Source: Allopusillimonas ginsengisoli (GTDB lineage Bacteria; Pseudomonadota; Gammaproteobacteria; Burkholderiales; Burkholderiaceae_B). Taken from it: a stretch of 64,000 nucleotides of DNA. The notes below the pieces were generated by a model. The model saw only the letters and a list, made by a program, of their open reading frames with translations. It made no database searches and had not been told where the DNA came from. The stretch is taken from contig NZ_SDQE01000007.1 in assembly GCF_004153455.1 (NCBI RefSeq), positions 144,313-208,312 on the forward strand. The letters run 5' to 3'. Position numbers and translations under genes: made by a program. The number at the start of each line of letters is the position of its first letter. The stretch's first letter is position 1. Shown here piece after piece: positions 27,603 to 36,144 of the stretch.

Positions 27603-27992
27603 TCACTTGACCCGCAACGATAACTCGACATCTTCCGCAAATGGTGTTGACAGATAGCCCCCGTTGGGCGTGCGCACCCGCGCCAGATAATCGGGGCTGT
27701 AGTCGGCATTGTCCGCCACAATGAGGGCACCCGGTTTAAGATGGCTTTCCAGTAGATTCAAGATATCGTTGTAGAGTGCCTTGGCCCCATCAAGCAGTAG
27801 AAAATCGATCGTCTCGGGAAGATTGACGCTCAGCGTCTTGAGTGCGTCTCCTTCACGGATTTCCACGAGATCACTGAGGCCAGCGTCGACCAGATGCGCC
27901 GCTACACGCGCCACTTTTGAGGGTTCAAACTCACTGGTGATCAGCCGTCCGCCACCATTGTCGCGCAGGTCAGCGGCCAAGTGCAGGGTCAT
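27603..27992 (-). pseudogene. Truncated O-methyltransferase-like protein
   Basis: 129-residue fragment matching the C-terminal part of class I SAM-dependent O-methyltransferases: acidic-loop region ITSEFEP near the start, an IDFLLLDGAK strand, and an IVADNADYSPDYL segment near the end. Full members are about 215-220 residues, so about 85 N-terminal residues including the SAM-binding glycine loop are missing. The upstream sequence is the promoter region of the divergent TetR gene, not methyltransferase coding. It could be a new short gene, but a decayed fragment is likelier. Confidence 0.6.
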
Positions 27993-28021
27993 GGTTGTGT
28001 GTCTTTCGGCCTTACAGTTAA

Positions 28022-28070
28022 AATGCGATTAATTCATCACAATAAAAGAATACGATCAAATCGTCGCATT
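28022..28070. promoter_or_regulatory. Inverted repeats in TetR promoter region
   Basis: AATGCGA (28022-28028) and TCGCATT (28064-28070) flank an ACGAT-CAA-ATCGT palindrome (28052-28064). These lie between the truncated methyltransferase and the TetR start and are good candidates for TetR-type operator half-sites. Autoregulation is likely. Confidence 0.4.
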
Positions 28071-28106
28071 CGCTATTCGCATTTACCTTCCTGCCATCAC
28101 ACTGTC

Positions 28107-28748
28107 ATGAACAATCGCCAAAGCCTGCAAATCGCTTCACGAAAACAGCCCCAACAGGCGCGTTCAACCGAGCTCGTCGCAGCAATTCTGCAAGCCGCTG
28201 CTCAGGTTTTGGCGAAAGAAGGGGCAAACCGCTTTACCACAGCACGGGTAGCGGAAAGAGCGGGCGTCAGCGTTGGCTCGGTGTACCAGTACTTTCCGAA
28301 CAAGGCGGCCATTCTGTTTCGTCTACAAAGCGACGAGTGGCAGCAGACGGCTGATATGTTGCGCGACATTCTTGAGGATATGCGCAAGCCGCCATTCGAA
28401 AGGCTGCGTTCACTGGTTCACGCCTTTATTCAATCGGAGTGCGATGAAGCCGAAATGCGTGTGGCGCTCAATGATGCTGCCCCGCTCTATCGCGACGCCC
28501 CCGAAGCGCAGGCTGCACGTTCGTCATCAGATCGGGCGATGACTGTTTTCATGCAGGAAGTGCTGCCTCACGCATCAAAACGCACCCGCGCATTGGCGGG
28601 CGACCTGATCACCACAACGCTCAGCAAAGTCGGCAAGCACTTTTCGGAAAGCCGCCGCACCCCAGCGGAAATTCGGGCCTATTCCAACGCCATGGCCGAT
28701 ATGTTTTGTGGTTATCTGAAAGGGCTGGAGGAAGCGGCGGCCAGGTAA
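28107..28748 (+). CDS. TetR-family transcriptional regulator
   Basis: 213-residue repressor with an N-terminal helix-turn-helix (TTARVAERAGVSVGSVYQYFPNK around residues 45-68) and a helical ligand domain. The start is at 28107. It is divergent from the methyltransferase fragment, with palindromic sequences in between, and convergent with the ABC ATPase operon. Its original target may have been the now truncated methyltransferase gene, but this cannot be shown. Confidence 0.87.
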   Translation: MNNRQSLQIASRKQPQQARSTELVAAILQAAAQVLAKEGANRFTTARVAERAGVSVGSVYQYFPNKAAILFRLQSDEWQQTADMLRDILEDMRKPPFERLRSLVHAFIQSECDEAEMRVALNDAAPLYRDAPEAQAARSSSDRAMTVFMQEVLPHASKRTRALAGDLITTTLSKVGKHFSESRRTPAEIRAYSNAMADMFCGYLKGLEEAAAR

Positions 28749-28789
28749 AAGTACCAGCACACTGACAGAAGAGCCAGTATGCTAAAAAA

Positions 28790-29515
28790 TCAATGTAGGA
28801 TCTTTCCCAGAAACTCCCTGGTACGCCTATGCTGTGGCGCCGAAAAGAATTCGTCAGGCTTATTCATCTCGACAATCTCCCCGCGGTCCATAAATATTAC
28901 GCGGTCTGCAACCTGTTTAGCGAAACCCATTTCGTGGGTAACGCACAGCATGGTCATTCCTTCCATCGCTAGGCCGACCATGGTATCCAGAACCTCCTTT
29001 ACCATCTCTGGATCCAGGGCGGATGTTGGTTCGTCAAATAGCATGACGCGAGGCTGCATGCATAAGGCGCGCGCGATCGCTACCCGCTGTTGCTGCCCCC
29101 CTGACAACTGATTGGGATACTTGTCTGCCTGTTCTGGGATTCGAACCTTATCCAAGTAATACATGGCGAGTTCACGTGCCTGCTTTCGCGGCACTTTTTT
29201 GACCCACATGGGCGCCAACATGCAATTCTGCAAGATGGTCAAGTGCGCAAAGAGATTGAAATGCTGAAACACCATTCCCACCTCTTTACGAACCTCATCA
29301 ATCACATGCTGCTCATCGCTCAGCGTAACCCCGTCGACAGTGATCTCGCCTTCCTTCCAGGACTCCAGACGATTGATACAGCGAATCAGCGTGGATTTCC
29401 CTGATCCGGATGGACCACAAATGACAATGCGCTCACCCTTCGCAACATCCAGATTGATGTTCCTCAGTGCTTGATACTTCCCGAACCATTTTTGCAATCC
29501 ACTGATTCTGACCAT
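28790..29515 (-). CDS. Polar amino acid-type ABC transporter ATP-binding protein
   Basis: 241-residue ATPase of the GlnQ/HisP type. Walker [10 protein letters not shown] is at 34-42, the signature LSGGQQQR at 137-144, and Walker B VMLFDE at 157-162. AGGAGG precedes the ATG at 29515. It is the last gene of a six-gene operon with the binding protein, two permeases, an FGGY kinase and an HpaI-type aldolase. In this context it is likely to power uptake of a sugar acid or related compound rather than an amino acid. Confidence 0.88.
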   Translation of the reverse strand: MVRISGLQKWFGKYQALRNINLDVAKGERIVICGPSGSGKSTLIRCINRLESWKEGEITVDGVTLSDEQHVIDEVRKEVGMVFQHFNLFAHLTILQNCMLAPMWVKKVPRKQARELAMYYLDKVRIPEQADKYPNQLSGGQQQRVAIARALCMQPRVMLFDEPTSALDPEMVKEVLDTMVGLAMEGMTMLCVTHEMGFAKQVADRVIFMDRGEIVEMNKPDEFFSAPQHRRTREFLGKILH

Positions 29516-29619
29516 ACAGCCTCCTCGAGTTTCTACATGTTGGCGATTCGCCCAGGATGGCAACCGTACTTGATGGGATGACATCCAGAGACACGATGTC
29601 ACCGCTATCCAGTATTCAC

Positions 29620-30420
29620 TCAGAATGTCGGCAATTCGGGTAGAGGGGTGTCAAGCCATTTTTGGGTAATCGTGTCCAGCTCGCCACTGTTCTTGATGGC
29701 GTAAATAAAGGTGTTCGTCCATTGCAGCAGGTCGTAATCACCTCGTCTCAGCGTCACCCCTTGAAACTGCCGTGCGAGCGTGAATTTCTTCTCGAGTTCC
29801 AACTTGGGGTTGTCTTTGGCAAGCTGCGCCAATATAAGCTGATTTGTCCCCAACGCCTCAGCCTGTCCAGACAATAAAGCTTGTGCAGCGGTCGCGTCAT
29901 CATCCAGGCGAAGAATTTTCGCTGTCTTGGGCGCATACTTAGTCAAAGGAATGTCGGATGTACTGGCACGCGGAGTCGCAATGGTGTGTCCTGCGGTATC
30001 CTCATAGGAATTCATCTCAAGGCTCTTTGGGCCCATGACAATCATTTCAAGCTGGCTGTAAGGAATTGAGAACATTACCTGCTTAGCGCGTTCCGGCGTG
30101 ATGCCAAAGGTCGCTGTCAACACATCCACTTTATTGGTGAGCAGATAAGGGATTCTGTTTGGCCCGGTCACCGGCACAATTTCCAGTTCAACTCCCAGGT
30201 ACTTGGCCATCAACCGTGCGACATCCGCATCAAGTCCATCCGGCTTCCCATCTGCCGTTGTGACCCCAAATGGCGGAAGGTCAACCAACATGCCGGCACG
30301 CAGCTTGCCCCGACTTACAATATCATCCACCGTGACCTCTGCCTGCGCCTGCGCGGCAACCGCCAAACCCATCATCAGAACCACGCCCGATAGGGCTTTT
30401 TTTAGTAATCTCAGATTCAT
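29620..30420 (-). CDS. Polar amino acid-type ABC substrate-binding protein
   Basis: 266-residue periplasmic binding protein of family 3 (SBP_bac_3), signal peptide about residues 1-27 ending AQAQA. The N-terminal lobe has the typical [15 protein letters not shown] segment. GGAGG precedes the ATG at 30420. It lies in the operon between permease and ATPase genes. The family classically binds polar amino acids, but the neighbouring kinase and aldolase argue for a carbohydrate-derived acid. Confidence 0.87.
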   Translation of the reverse strand: MNLRLLKKALSGVVLMMGLAVAAQAQAEVTVDDIVSRGKLRAGMLVDLPPFGVTTADGKPDGLDADVARLMAKYLGVELEIVPVTGPNRIPYLLTNKVDVLTATFGITPERAKQVMFSIPYSQLEMIVMGPKSLEMNSYEDTAGHTIATPRASTSDIPLTKYAPKTAKILRLDDDATAAQALLSGQAEALGTNQLILAQLAKDNPKLELEKKFTLARQFQGVTLRRGDYDLLQWTNTFIYAIKNSGELDTITQKWLDTPLPELPTF

Positions 30421-30549
30421 TGCTAGCTCCTCCAGAATTGAAATCCCAGTTGCCATTTTGTTGATTTGGGCTGCTGGGCACCGTGAATCGACGCCTGGTT
30501 TCATGTGACATCGATACTAAAAACTCAGCGTATATGGCTCCGCGTCCCA

Positions 30550-31191
30550 TCACTTCGCGAAGCGAAGCTCCAGCTTCCGGCTATACCGGGAAATCGGCCA
30601 ACACAAAACAAAATACAACAAGGCCACAAGCGAAAACACAAGAAAGGGTTGAAATGTCGCGTTGTTGATGATCTGGCCCGTGCGCGTCAACTCAACAAAG
30701 CCAATGATGGATGCCAATGACGTGTTCTTGATCAGCTGCACCAGATAAACCACGGTGGGAGGAATTGCAATTCTCACCGCTTGCGGAAGCACAATCAGAA
30801 ATACCCGTTGCCAGGATCTCAGCGCCAGTGCCTGAGCGGCTTCATCTTGCCCACGCGGAACAGATTCGATGCAGCCCCTCCATATTTCTCCTAGAAACGC
30901 CGCCGCATTCAGTGACAGGGCGAGCGCCGCAGCTGTCAAGGGGTCCACGGAAACGCCCAATATGCTGATGCCGAAGTAAACCAGGAACAACTGCATCAAC
31001 AGCGGAGTACTTTGAAATATGCGGATATATAACAAGCACACTATGCGGAGCATTCGACCGCTGGAGGTCCTGCCAAGCGCAACGATCAAGCCCAGCGTGC
31101 CGCCCCCTAAGATGCCGATGACAGACAGCAAAACCGTCCAGCGCAAGGCCAGTACCAACGATGCCATATCGAGCCATTCAAATGCGCGCAT
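30550..31191 (-). CDS. Polar amino acid-type ABC permease 2
   Basis: 213-residue inner-membrane permease with about five helices and the EAA loop (EAAQALALRSWQRVFLIVLPQA) that contacts the ATPase. Its ATG overlaps the stop of the first permease by one base (TGATG at 31189-31193), indicating coupled translation. It forms a heterodimer with the product of the preceding gene. Confidence 0.87.
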   Translation of the reverse strand: MRAFEWLDMASLVLALRWTVLLSVIGILGGGTLGLIVALGRTSSGRMLRIVCLLYIRIFQSTPLLMQLFLVYFGISILGVSVDPLTAAALALSLNAAAFLGEIWRGCIESVPRGQDEAAQALALRSWQRVFLIVLPQAVRIAIPPTVVYLVQLIKNTSLASIIGFVELTRTGQIINNATFQPFLVFSLVALLYFVLCWPISRYSRKLELRFAK

Positions 31192-31874
31192 CAGGATTTG
31201 CTCCTGGACAGGTTACGGGCCTGAAAGATCCACCTTTCGATGAGCGAAAAAAGGCCTGAAAACGCAACGGCCATCACAAAATACAGCGCCGTCGCCACGA
31301 TATAGACTTCAAAGCTTCTGAAAGAGCGTGACTGGATGTCATTCGCCGCGCCGGTCAACTCGGAGGCGCCTATAGTCGACATCAATGAAGACGCCAACAG
31401 CAACAGAATGAACTGGCTGCTTATCGAAGGAAAGACAGCGGCGAGGGCTTGAAACAACTCAATCTTCAAAAAGATCTGCCAACGAGTCATGCCCAGGGCC
31501 TGGCCCGCCTCGATTTGACCTTTCGAGACCGACTCCAGGCCCGCACGTACGATCTCGGTGGCATAGGCCCCTACGTTGACCGAAAGTGCGATCAACGCAG
31601 CAGTGTTCGAATCCAGACGCAGCCCAAGCCATGGCAGTCCAAAGAAAATGAGAAATCCCTGAACAAGCAAAGGGGTATTTCGGATGAGTTCGACATAGAA
31701 CGTCACAAGCCACCCTAATGACCTGGACGATGTCATGCGCAGTACGGCGCAGATAATCGCAATCGCAAGCCCGATCACCATGGCGGATGCAGAGAGCTGC
31801 AACGTCGTCACAACGCCGTTTAGTAACTGATCCCAGTTTTGCCAAATCTCCCTGTATTGAAAGTTGTAGTTCAT
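31191..31874 (-). CDS. Polar amino acid-type ABC permease 1
   Basis: 227-residue inner-membrane permease with about five helices and an EAA loop (EAGQALGMTRWQIFLKIELFQA). Its ATG overlaps the kinase stop in ATGA (31871-31874), so kinase, both permeases and probably the rest are one transcript. Partner of the second permease. Confidence 0.87.
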   Translation of the reverse strand: MNYNFQYREIWQNWDQLLNGVVTTLQLSASAMVIGLAIAIICAVLRMTSSRSLGWLVTFYVELIRNTPLLVQGFLIFFGLPWLGLRLDSNTAALIALSVNVGAYATEIVRAGLESVSKGQIEAGQALGMTRWQIFLKIELFQALAAVFPSISSQFILLLLASSLMSTIGASELTGAANDIQSRSFRSFEVYIVATALYFVMAVAFSGLFSLIERWIFQARNLSRSKS

Positions 31875-33328
31875 ACCCCCTCCCGGCCTTGAGGGATGAA
31901 CGTAGGCTCCAGCGCAGAAGCAAACTCGAGGTAGCGGCGAAAATTAACGCAATGGATTTCGTGCTCAGACATTTCAGGTGTGAAAATCCTGTCGCTTGTT
32001 GAACAAGCACGGGCCGCTGCGGCGCGATCCGGCCATGCACCTAACGCCAGGCCGGCAATGACACACAGCCCTATCGTCGTCAGCTCGTTGTCCTGAAAAC
32101 GAGTCAGTGGCAAACCCAGTACGTTTGCCTTGATCTGGCAAAGAACATCGTTACGAGCCAGTCCGCCTGCAACGATGGCGCGGTTAACCTCGACCTGCTG
32201 ATCTTTTAGCGACCGAATAATGTGCAACAAAGAGTATGCAAGGCCCTCATAAACCGCTCTTGCCATCATGCCGCGGCTGCTGGCATCCAGCGACAAGCCG
32301 AGCATAGCCCCACGCGCATACGGATTCCATAAAGGAGTACGTTCACCAGCGAGATAAGGCAGGAAAATCGGACTGTCTATCCTCGCTTGCGTCTTGCTTA
32401 TTTCTTCGTCAATAACTTCAAAGCTATCTGAGAAAAGCTCTTTGCGGGCCCATTCCAGGGTTCCACCAGAGGACGCCGTCGATCCTCGGGCCAGAAATGC
32501 ACCGGAAGAAAATGGCACTGAATATACTCTTCGCTTTGAATCGGAAAGCGGTGTGGTGGAGAGAACGCCGAATGATGTGACGGTGCCAGACAGATCCAGC
32601 GCGTCGCCAGGATCCTTGATGCCGCTGCCGATATAGGCCGTCTTGCTGTCGAACGTCGCTGCAACGACAGGAGCCGGAGGCAATCTATATCGCTCGCAAA
32701 GATCGGCCCCCAGTGGGCCAATGATCGCGCCTATCCCGACCAAATCACCGAAGACTCCGTCCCGCACACCTAGCGTTTCGCGTACGGCATTGTCATAGAG
32801 ACGGAGTGCGGTGTAGTAATTGAGAGTATGGCAGCCTGTCAAATACCAATTGATCCATCCCGTGGCGTCCAGCAGATGCCGCATGCGTGCAAAAACTTCA
32901 GGCGACTGATCTCGTATACGCAGATAATGTGGCAGAGGATCCGGGATATAAGCGCGCAAGCCGTACGGATTCGCACCGGAATGACCAGCGACGATTTCTT
33001 CAACCTGACCCAAATAGGACGAACTACGTTTATCCGGATACATGGCTGCCGGCGTCAAGGCCTGACCGTCCTGACTCAATGCAACATAACCAGCCAACGG
33101 CGCGGCAACGGCTATCGCATCCGGCCTCAACCCCTCACGTCCGGCCTTGTACAACCCCTCATCCAAAAGAGCGGCCCATTGCTGAGAAGACTGTTCAAAA
33201 ATATCACCCTTGATGAACGACTCGACCGGCGCCGACCATTCCCACAGTCGCCCGCCCGTGCTGTCGATAACGCTGAAGCGTAGGCTTTGAGTGCCTAGGT
33301 CGATGGCCAAGAAAGAGAGCGCGTTCAC
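31871..33328 (-). CDS. FGGY-family carbohydrate kinase
   Basis: 485-residue sugar kinase of the FGGY fold (xylulokinase/glycerokinase/gluconokinase group). The N-terminal phosphate motif AIDLGTQSLRFSVID is at residues 8-22, and the C-terminal adenosine motif AGGLARNDVL lies in the last fifth. The gene sits 14 bp after the aldolase stop and overlaps permease 1. It would phosphorylate the imported sugar or sugar acid; the exact substrate is not readable. Confidence 0.86.
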   Translation of the reverse strand: MNALSFLAIDLGTQSLRFSVIDSTGGRLWEWSAPVESFIKGDIFEQSSQQWAALLDEGLYKAGREGLRPDAIAVAAPLAGYVALSQDGQALTPAAMYPDKRSSSYLGQVEEIVAGHSGANPYGLRAYIPDPLPHYLRIRDQSPEVFARMRHLLDATGWINWYLTGCHTLNYYTALRLYDNAVRETLGVRDGVFGDLVGIGAIIGPLGADLCERYRLPPAPVVAATFDSKTAYIGSGIKDPGDALDLSGTVTSFGVLSTTPLSDSKRRVYSVPFSSGAFLARGSTASSGGTLEWARKELFSDSFEVIDEEISKTQARIDSPIFLPYLAGERTPLWNPYARGAMLGLSLDASSRGMMARAVYEGLAYSLLHIIRSLKDQQVEVNRAIVAGGLARNDVLCQIKANVLGLPLTRFQDNELTTIGLCVIAGLALGAWPDRAAAARACSTSDRIFTPEMSEHEIHCVNFRRYLEFASALEPTFIPQGREGV

Positions 33329-33342
33329 AAGTACTCTTACCT

Positions 33343-34122
33343 TCAGGCCGCGTGGCTGGCGCCACTTCGCATTCTGTTGAAAAAACTGGCATTTTGCTTC
33401 ATGCCACTGATCACCTGGCCACGGTCCGAGCCCATCGCAATGAATGAATAACCCAAATCGCGGTAAGCGGTTGCCTGCTGATCATTTCGTACCAGAACCC
33501 CCGCAATCTTCCCGTGACTTTTAGCTACCACGGCAACCTTGTGGATCGCCGCCAGATATTCCGGACTGTCGTGACTCACCCCCAAATCAATACTCAGATC
33601 CAAAGGTCCAACAAACAAGACATCAATGCCATCAACAGCCGCAATATCTTCGATCTGATCCATGGCCTGTCGCGACTCAATCTGCGCGACGATGAGCAAA
33701 CCGTCGTTCACACTCGAGATGTATTGCTCATACACCGCACCATAACCGCTTGCACGGGTGGTCTGGGCAACGCCTCGGTTGCCCATGGGATGAACCCGGG
33801 CCATATCCACAATCTGCCTGGCCAACTCCGGGGATGTTACGTTAGGCACCATCAAGCCAGCAGGCCCCATATCCAGCACGCGCTTGAAAATGCTTGCTTC
33901 TGCCTTGGGTACACGCACGATGGTCCCACTGGACGAGGCGCCCAGCGCCTGCATTTGATGCATCAAGTCACTGTAGTCGCCGCAGCCGTGCTCCATGTCA
34001 ATCAGCAGCCAATCATATCCAGCCTGTCCGGCGATCTCCGCAGTTATGGCGGACCCGAGACTCAACCAGGCACCTCCGTATAACGCCCCAGTCAGGACCT
34101 CACTACGCATCCACATCATCAT
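33343..34122 (-). CDS. HpcH/HpaI-family (class II pyruvate) aldolase
   Basis: 259-residue metal-dependent aldolase. The IDMEHG motif places catalytic His45 at residues 41-46, and a QIES segment provides the metal ligand Glu. Relatives cleave 4-hydroxy-2-oxo acids, giving pyruvate and an aldehyde, or keto-deoxy sugar acids such as 2-keto-3-deoxyrhamnonate. A run of three ATGs follows GAAGGTGAC; the first is used. It is the first gene of the operon with the kinase and transporter, so the pathway may end in pyruvate plus an aldehyde. Confidence 0.86.
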   Translation of the reverse strand: MMMWMRSEVLTGALYGGAWLSLGSAITAEIAGQAGYDWLLIDMEHGCGDYSDLMHQMQALGASSSGTIVRVPKAEASIFKRVLDMGPAGLMVPNVTSPELARQIVDMARVHPMGNRGVAQTTRASGYGAVYEQYISSVNDGLLIVAQIESRQAMDQIEDIAAVDGIDVLFVGPLDLSIDLGVSHDSPEYLAAIHKVAVVAKSHGKIAGVLVRNDQQATAYRDLGYSFIAMGSDRGQVISGMKQNASFFNRMRSGASHAA

Positions 34123-34196
34123 GTCACCTTCAAGTACACAAATTATCTTATTGATTGACGAAAAGATCGAATACCAACGAGAACGTCATATTTTTA

Positions 34197-34280
34197 TTCA
34201 TTTCTGAACATATATGAATTTAAATGAACATTCAGATGGTGTAATTAGGTGTAGTCACCAATGGACAAATTGATTCATTT
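34197..34280. promoter_or_regulatory. Candidate DeoR operators upstream of the aldolase operon
   Basis: Three copies of TTCATTT lie in AT-rich DNA: at 34197-34203, inverted (AAATGAA) at 34222-34228, and at 34274-34280. They sit upstream of the six-gene operon and downstream of the DeoR terminator. Repeated short half-sites of this kind fit DeoR/GlpR-type repressors. A promoter for the operon must be here. Confidence 0.4.
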
Positions 34281-34304
34281 AATTGCCCATCAACCATGAA
34301 AAGT

Positions 34305-34341
34305 AAAAAACCCTTGCGGCGCTAAGCTAAGGCCGCAAGGG
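34305..34341 (-). terminator. Rho-independent terminator after the DeoR gene
   Basis: On the minus strand: CCCTTGCGGC, an 11-base loop, GCCGCAAGGG, then TTTTTT. It is a ten-base-pair perfect stem with a T-run, about 55 bp after the DeoR stop. It separates the regulator transcript from the operon downstream, so the operon needs its own promoter. Confidence 0.85.
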
Positions 34342-34393
34342 CTGCCGCCAACAAATTGGAAAGCTGTCGGCTACATGAACGAAAGGCAGATCC

Positions 34394-35194
34394 TCACATC
34401 GGCGCCACAATCACCCGCGCCCCAGCATCAGACAGGCAACGCAGCCATTCCCCTTCATCAGGCAATGCGTCCGTAACGACAGCGGAAGCTTGAGACACAT
34501 GCGCAACTTTGACCATGGCATTACGATCGAATTTGCTGTGGTCAGCCACTACGTAAGCATTACGTGCACAGCCAAGAATCGCTTGAGTAACCGGCTCCTC
34601 CTCCATCGTGAAATCCAGAATATCACCGGATCGGGATATGGCCACGACACCCAAAACAGCATAATCAAGATGAAATTGTCGGATGAAATCGGCGGTAGCA
34701 ACCCCTGCCAATGCCCTATCAGCCACCCGTACGCTTCCACCACTCACGATGATTTCCACACCCTCACTGGCGCGCATAATATCGACCACGTTCAGATTGT
34801 TGGTGACAACCCTCATATTTCGCTTTTTCACCAACTGCATTGCCACCGCCTCGGCGGTCGTGCCGATGTCTATGAAGACGGATGTTTCATCACGAACTTC
34901 CGCTGCAACCGCCATCGCTATTCGTGTCTTCTCGCGAGAAAGGGAGTCGCGCCGGGTTTCATACGGCAAATTCACAATGCTTGAACGGAAGGCCGCCCCC
35001 CCATGAAAGCGCGACAAAATGCCCTGGCTGCATAGATAATTGATATCCCTGCGGATCGTCTGGGTCGTAACTCCCAGGCGTTCAGCCAAGGCATCGATTG
35101 TCACAAAACCATGCTGCTTGGCGCACTGCACAATGTCCAGCTGACGCGGAAGCAGTTCCGATGCGGCGGGTGGGAAACTCGTTGATTGGTTCAT
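34394..35194 (-). CDS. DeoR/GlpR-family transcriptional regulator
   Basis: 266-residue repressor with an N-terminal DeoR helix-turn-helix (VTIDALAERLGVTTQTIRRDINYLCSQG, about residues 30-57) and a C-terminal isomerase-like sugar-phosphate sensor (DIGTTAEAVAMQL near residue 115). The ATG at 35194 is used; the longer frame adds unlike sequence. It lies upstream of the importer-kinase-aldolase operon on the same strand and is likely to be its regulator, sensing a phosphorylated intermediate made by the kinase. Confidence 0.88.
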   Translation of the reverse strand: MNQSTSFPPAASELLPRQLDIVQCAKQHGFVTIDALAERLGVTTQTIRRDINYLCSQGILSRFHGGAAFRSSIVNLPYETRRDSLSREKTRIAMAVAAEVRDETSVFIDIGTTAEAVAMQLVKKRNMRVVTNNLNVVDIMRASEGVEIIVSGGSVRVADRALAGVATADFIRQFHLDYAVLGVVAISRSGDILDFTMEEEPVTQAILGCARNAYVVADHSKFDRNAMVKVAHVSQASAVVTDALPDEGEWLRCLSDAGARVIVAPM

Positions 35195-35412
35195 AAACAA
35201 ATTACCTGACCTTTTGCTTTTTGTAGTCCCGCAAAGTATATGCGCGGCATCTGTAGGCTCACAATATGGCAGCAAGAAACTCAACCTGGCGCAAATACTG
35301 GGACGCAAGTAGATTGAAACCGAGCCCATCAAAGAACAAGTAAAATTCAAGCTTGTGCTACTGGCTTTTCCGATCGCCATCCATTTCACAAAAAAAAATC
35401 ATTGACGATAAT

Positions 35413-35431
35413 CGACTGGTCATTTATATTT
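35413..35431. promoter_or_regulatory. 19-bp element upstream of TetR gene, copy 1
   Basis: CGACTGGTCATTTATATTT, 27 bp before the TetR ATG. The same 19 bases recur at 36079-36097 before the sigma factor gene. The GAC-TG-GTC core is a short palindrome like the half-sites of several TetR repressors, and the TTATATTT part could be a -10 element, so a repressor bound here would block transcription. Confidence 0.6.
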
Positions 35432-35457
35432 ATCACTACCAATCATCAGATTACACT

Positions 35458-36048
35458 ATGTCCAGACGTCCCAATCCAGAGATTCTCAACCGCCTTCTCA
35501 CCGACGGCGGGCGCCTGGTGCATAAGGTCGGGTTCCATGCGTGTGGCGTTCAAGACATAGCGGCTGCGGCGAACATTCCCAAGGGATCCTTCTACAGTTA
35601 TTTCGATAGCAAGGAATCATTTGCATCTGCCATATTGCAAGCATATTGGACTGATATTGAAAATCGTCTGGGTCCCGTACTGTATGACGCACGCATAAAA
35701 CCCTTGGCGCGCATTAAACGTTTTTTTGAACTACTTGTGGACGAACACGCGTTGAATCAGTTCGCAATAGGCTGTCTCATAGGGAACCTCTCCCTGGAGC
35801 TGGCCAATAACAGCAACGAAGTACGAGCAACCTTGGCGCATATTCTGGGAAAATGGGAAGCTGCGTTAGCCTTTTGCATAGGAGAAGCCTCCAGCAAAAC
35901 GGGCGTTTCCAAACAGCGAGACGCGCACAAGCTGGCCGCGATCATCATAGAAAGCTGGGAAGGCGCGGCATTGCGGACCAAGGTAGAACGCAATAGCAAT
36001 TCGTTTCAGCGTTTTCTCAACACGACATTACCGCTCATTCTGGAGTGA
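35458..36048 (+). CDS. TetR-family transcriptional regulator
   Basis: 196-residue repressor with an N-terminal helix-turn-helix (VQDIAAAANIPKGSFYSYFDSKESF) and a C-terminal ligand domain of the LmrA/YxaF-like kind. The ATG at 35458 has a weak ribosome site. The same 19-bp element lies upstream of it and upstream of the sigma factor gene that follows 96 bp later, so it probably represses both itself and the sigma gene. Confidence 0.88.
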   Translation: MSRRPNPEILNRLLTDGGRLVHKVGFHACGVQDIAAAANIPKGSFYSYFDSKESFASAILQAYWTDIENRLGPVLYDARIKPLARIKRFFELLVDEHALNQFAIGCLIGNLSLELANNSNEVRATLAHILGKWEAALAFCIGEASSKTGVSKQRDAHKLAAIIIESWEGAALRTKVERNSNSFQRFLNTTLPLILE

Positions 36049-36078
36049 TTTATCTAGTTTTTTTACTCCATTTAAAGA

Positions 36079-36097
36079 CGACTGGTCATTTATATTT
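36079..36097. promoter_or_regulatory. 19-bp element upstream of the sigma factor gene, copy 2
   Basis: Exact second copy of CGACTGGTCATTTATATTT, 48 bp before the ECF-type sigma factor ATG. Extended similarity continues with TGTCGC here versus TATCAC in the first copy. Its position supports control of the sigma gene by the neighbouring TetR protein. Confidence 0.6.
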
Positions 36098-36144
36098 GTC
36101 GCACAGCTCAGTGCCTATGTTTGATTTTTGAAGGAAAACTCCCC

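Noticed and set aside
28022..28070. Repeat cluster considered as a CRISPR-like or riboswitch element
   Set aside because: Only single inverted repeats with no spacer array and no aptamer-like conserved core; fits a TetR operator better.
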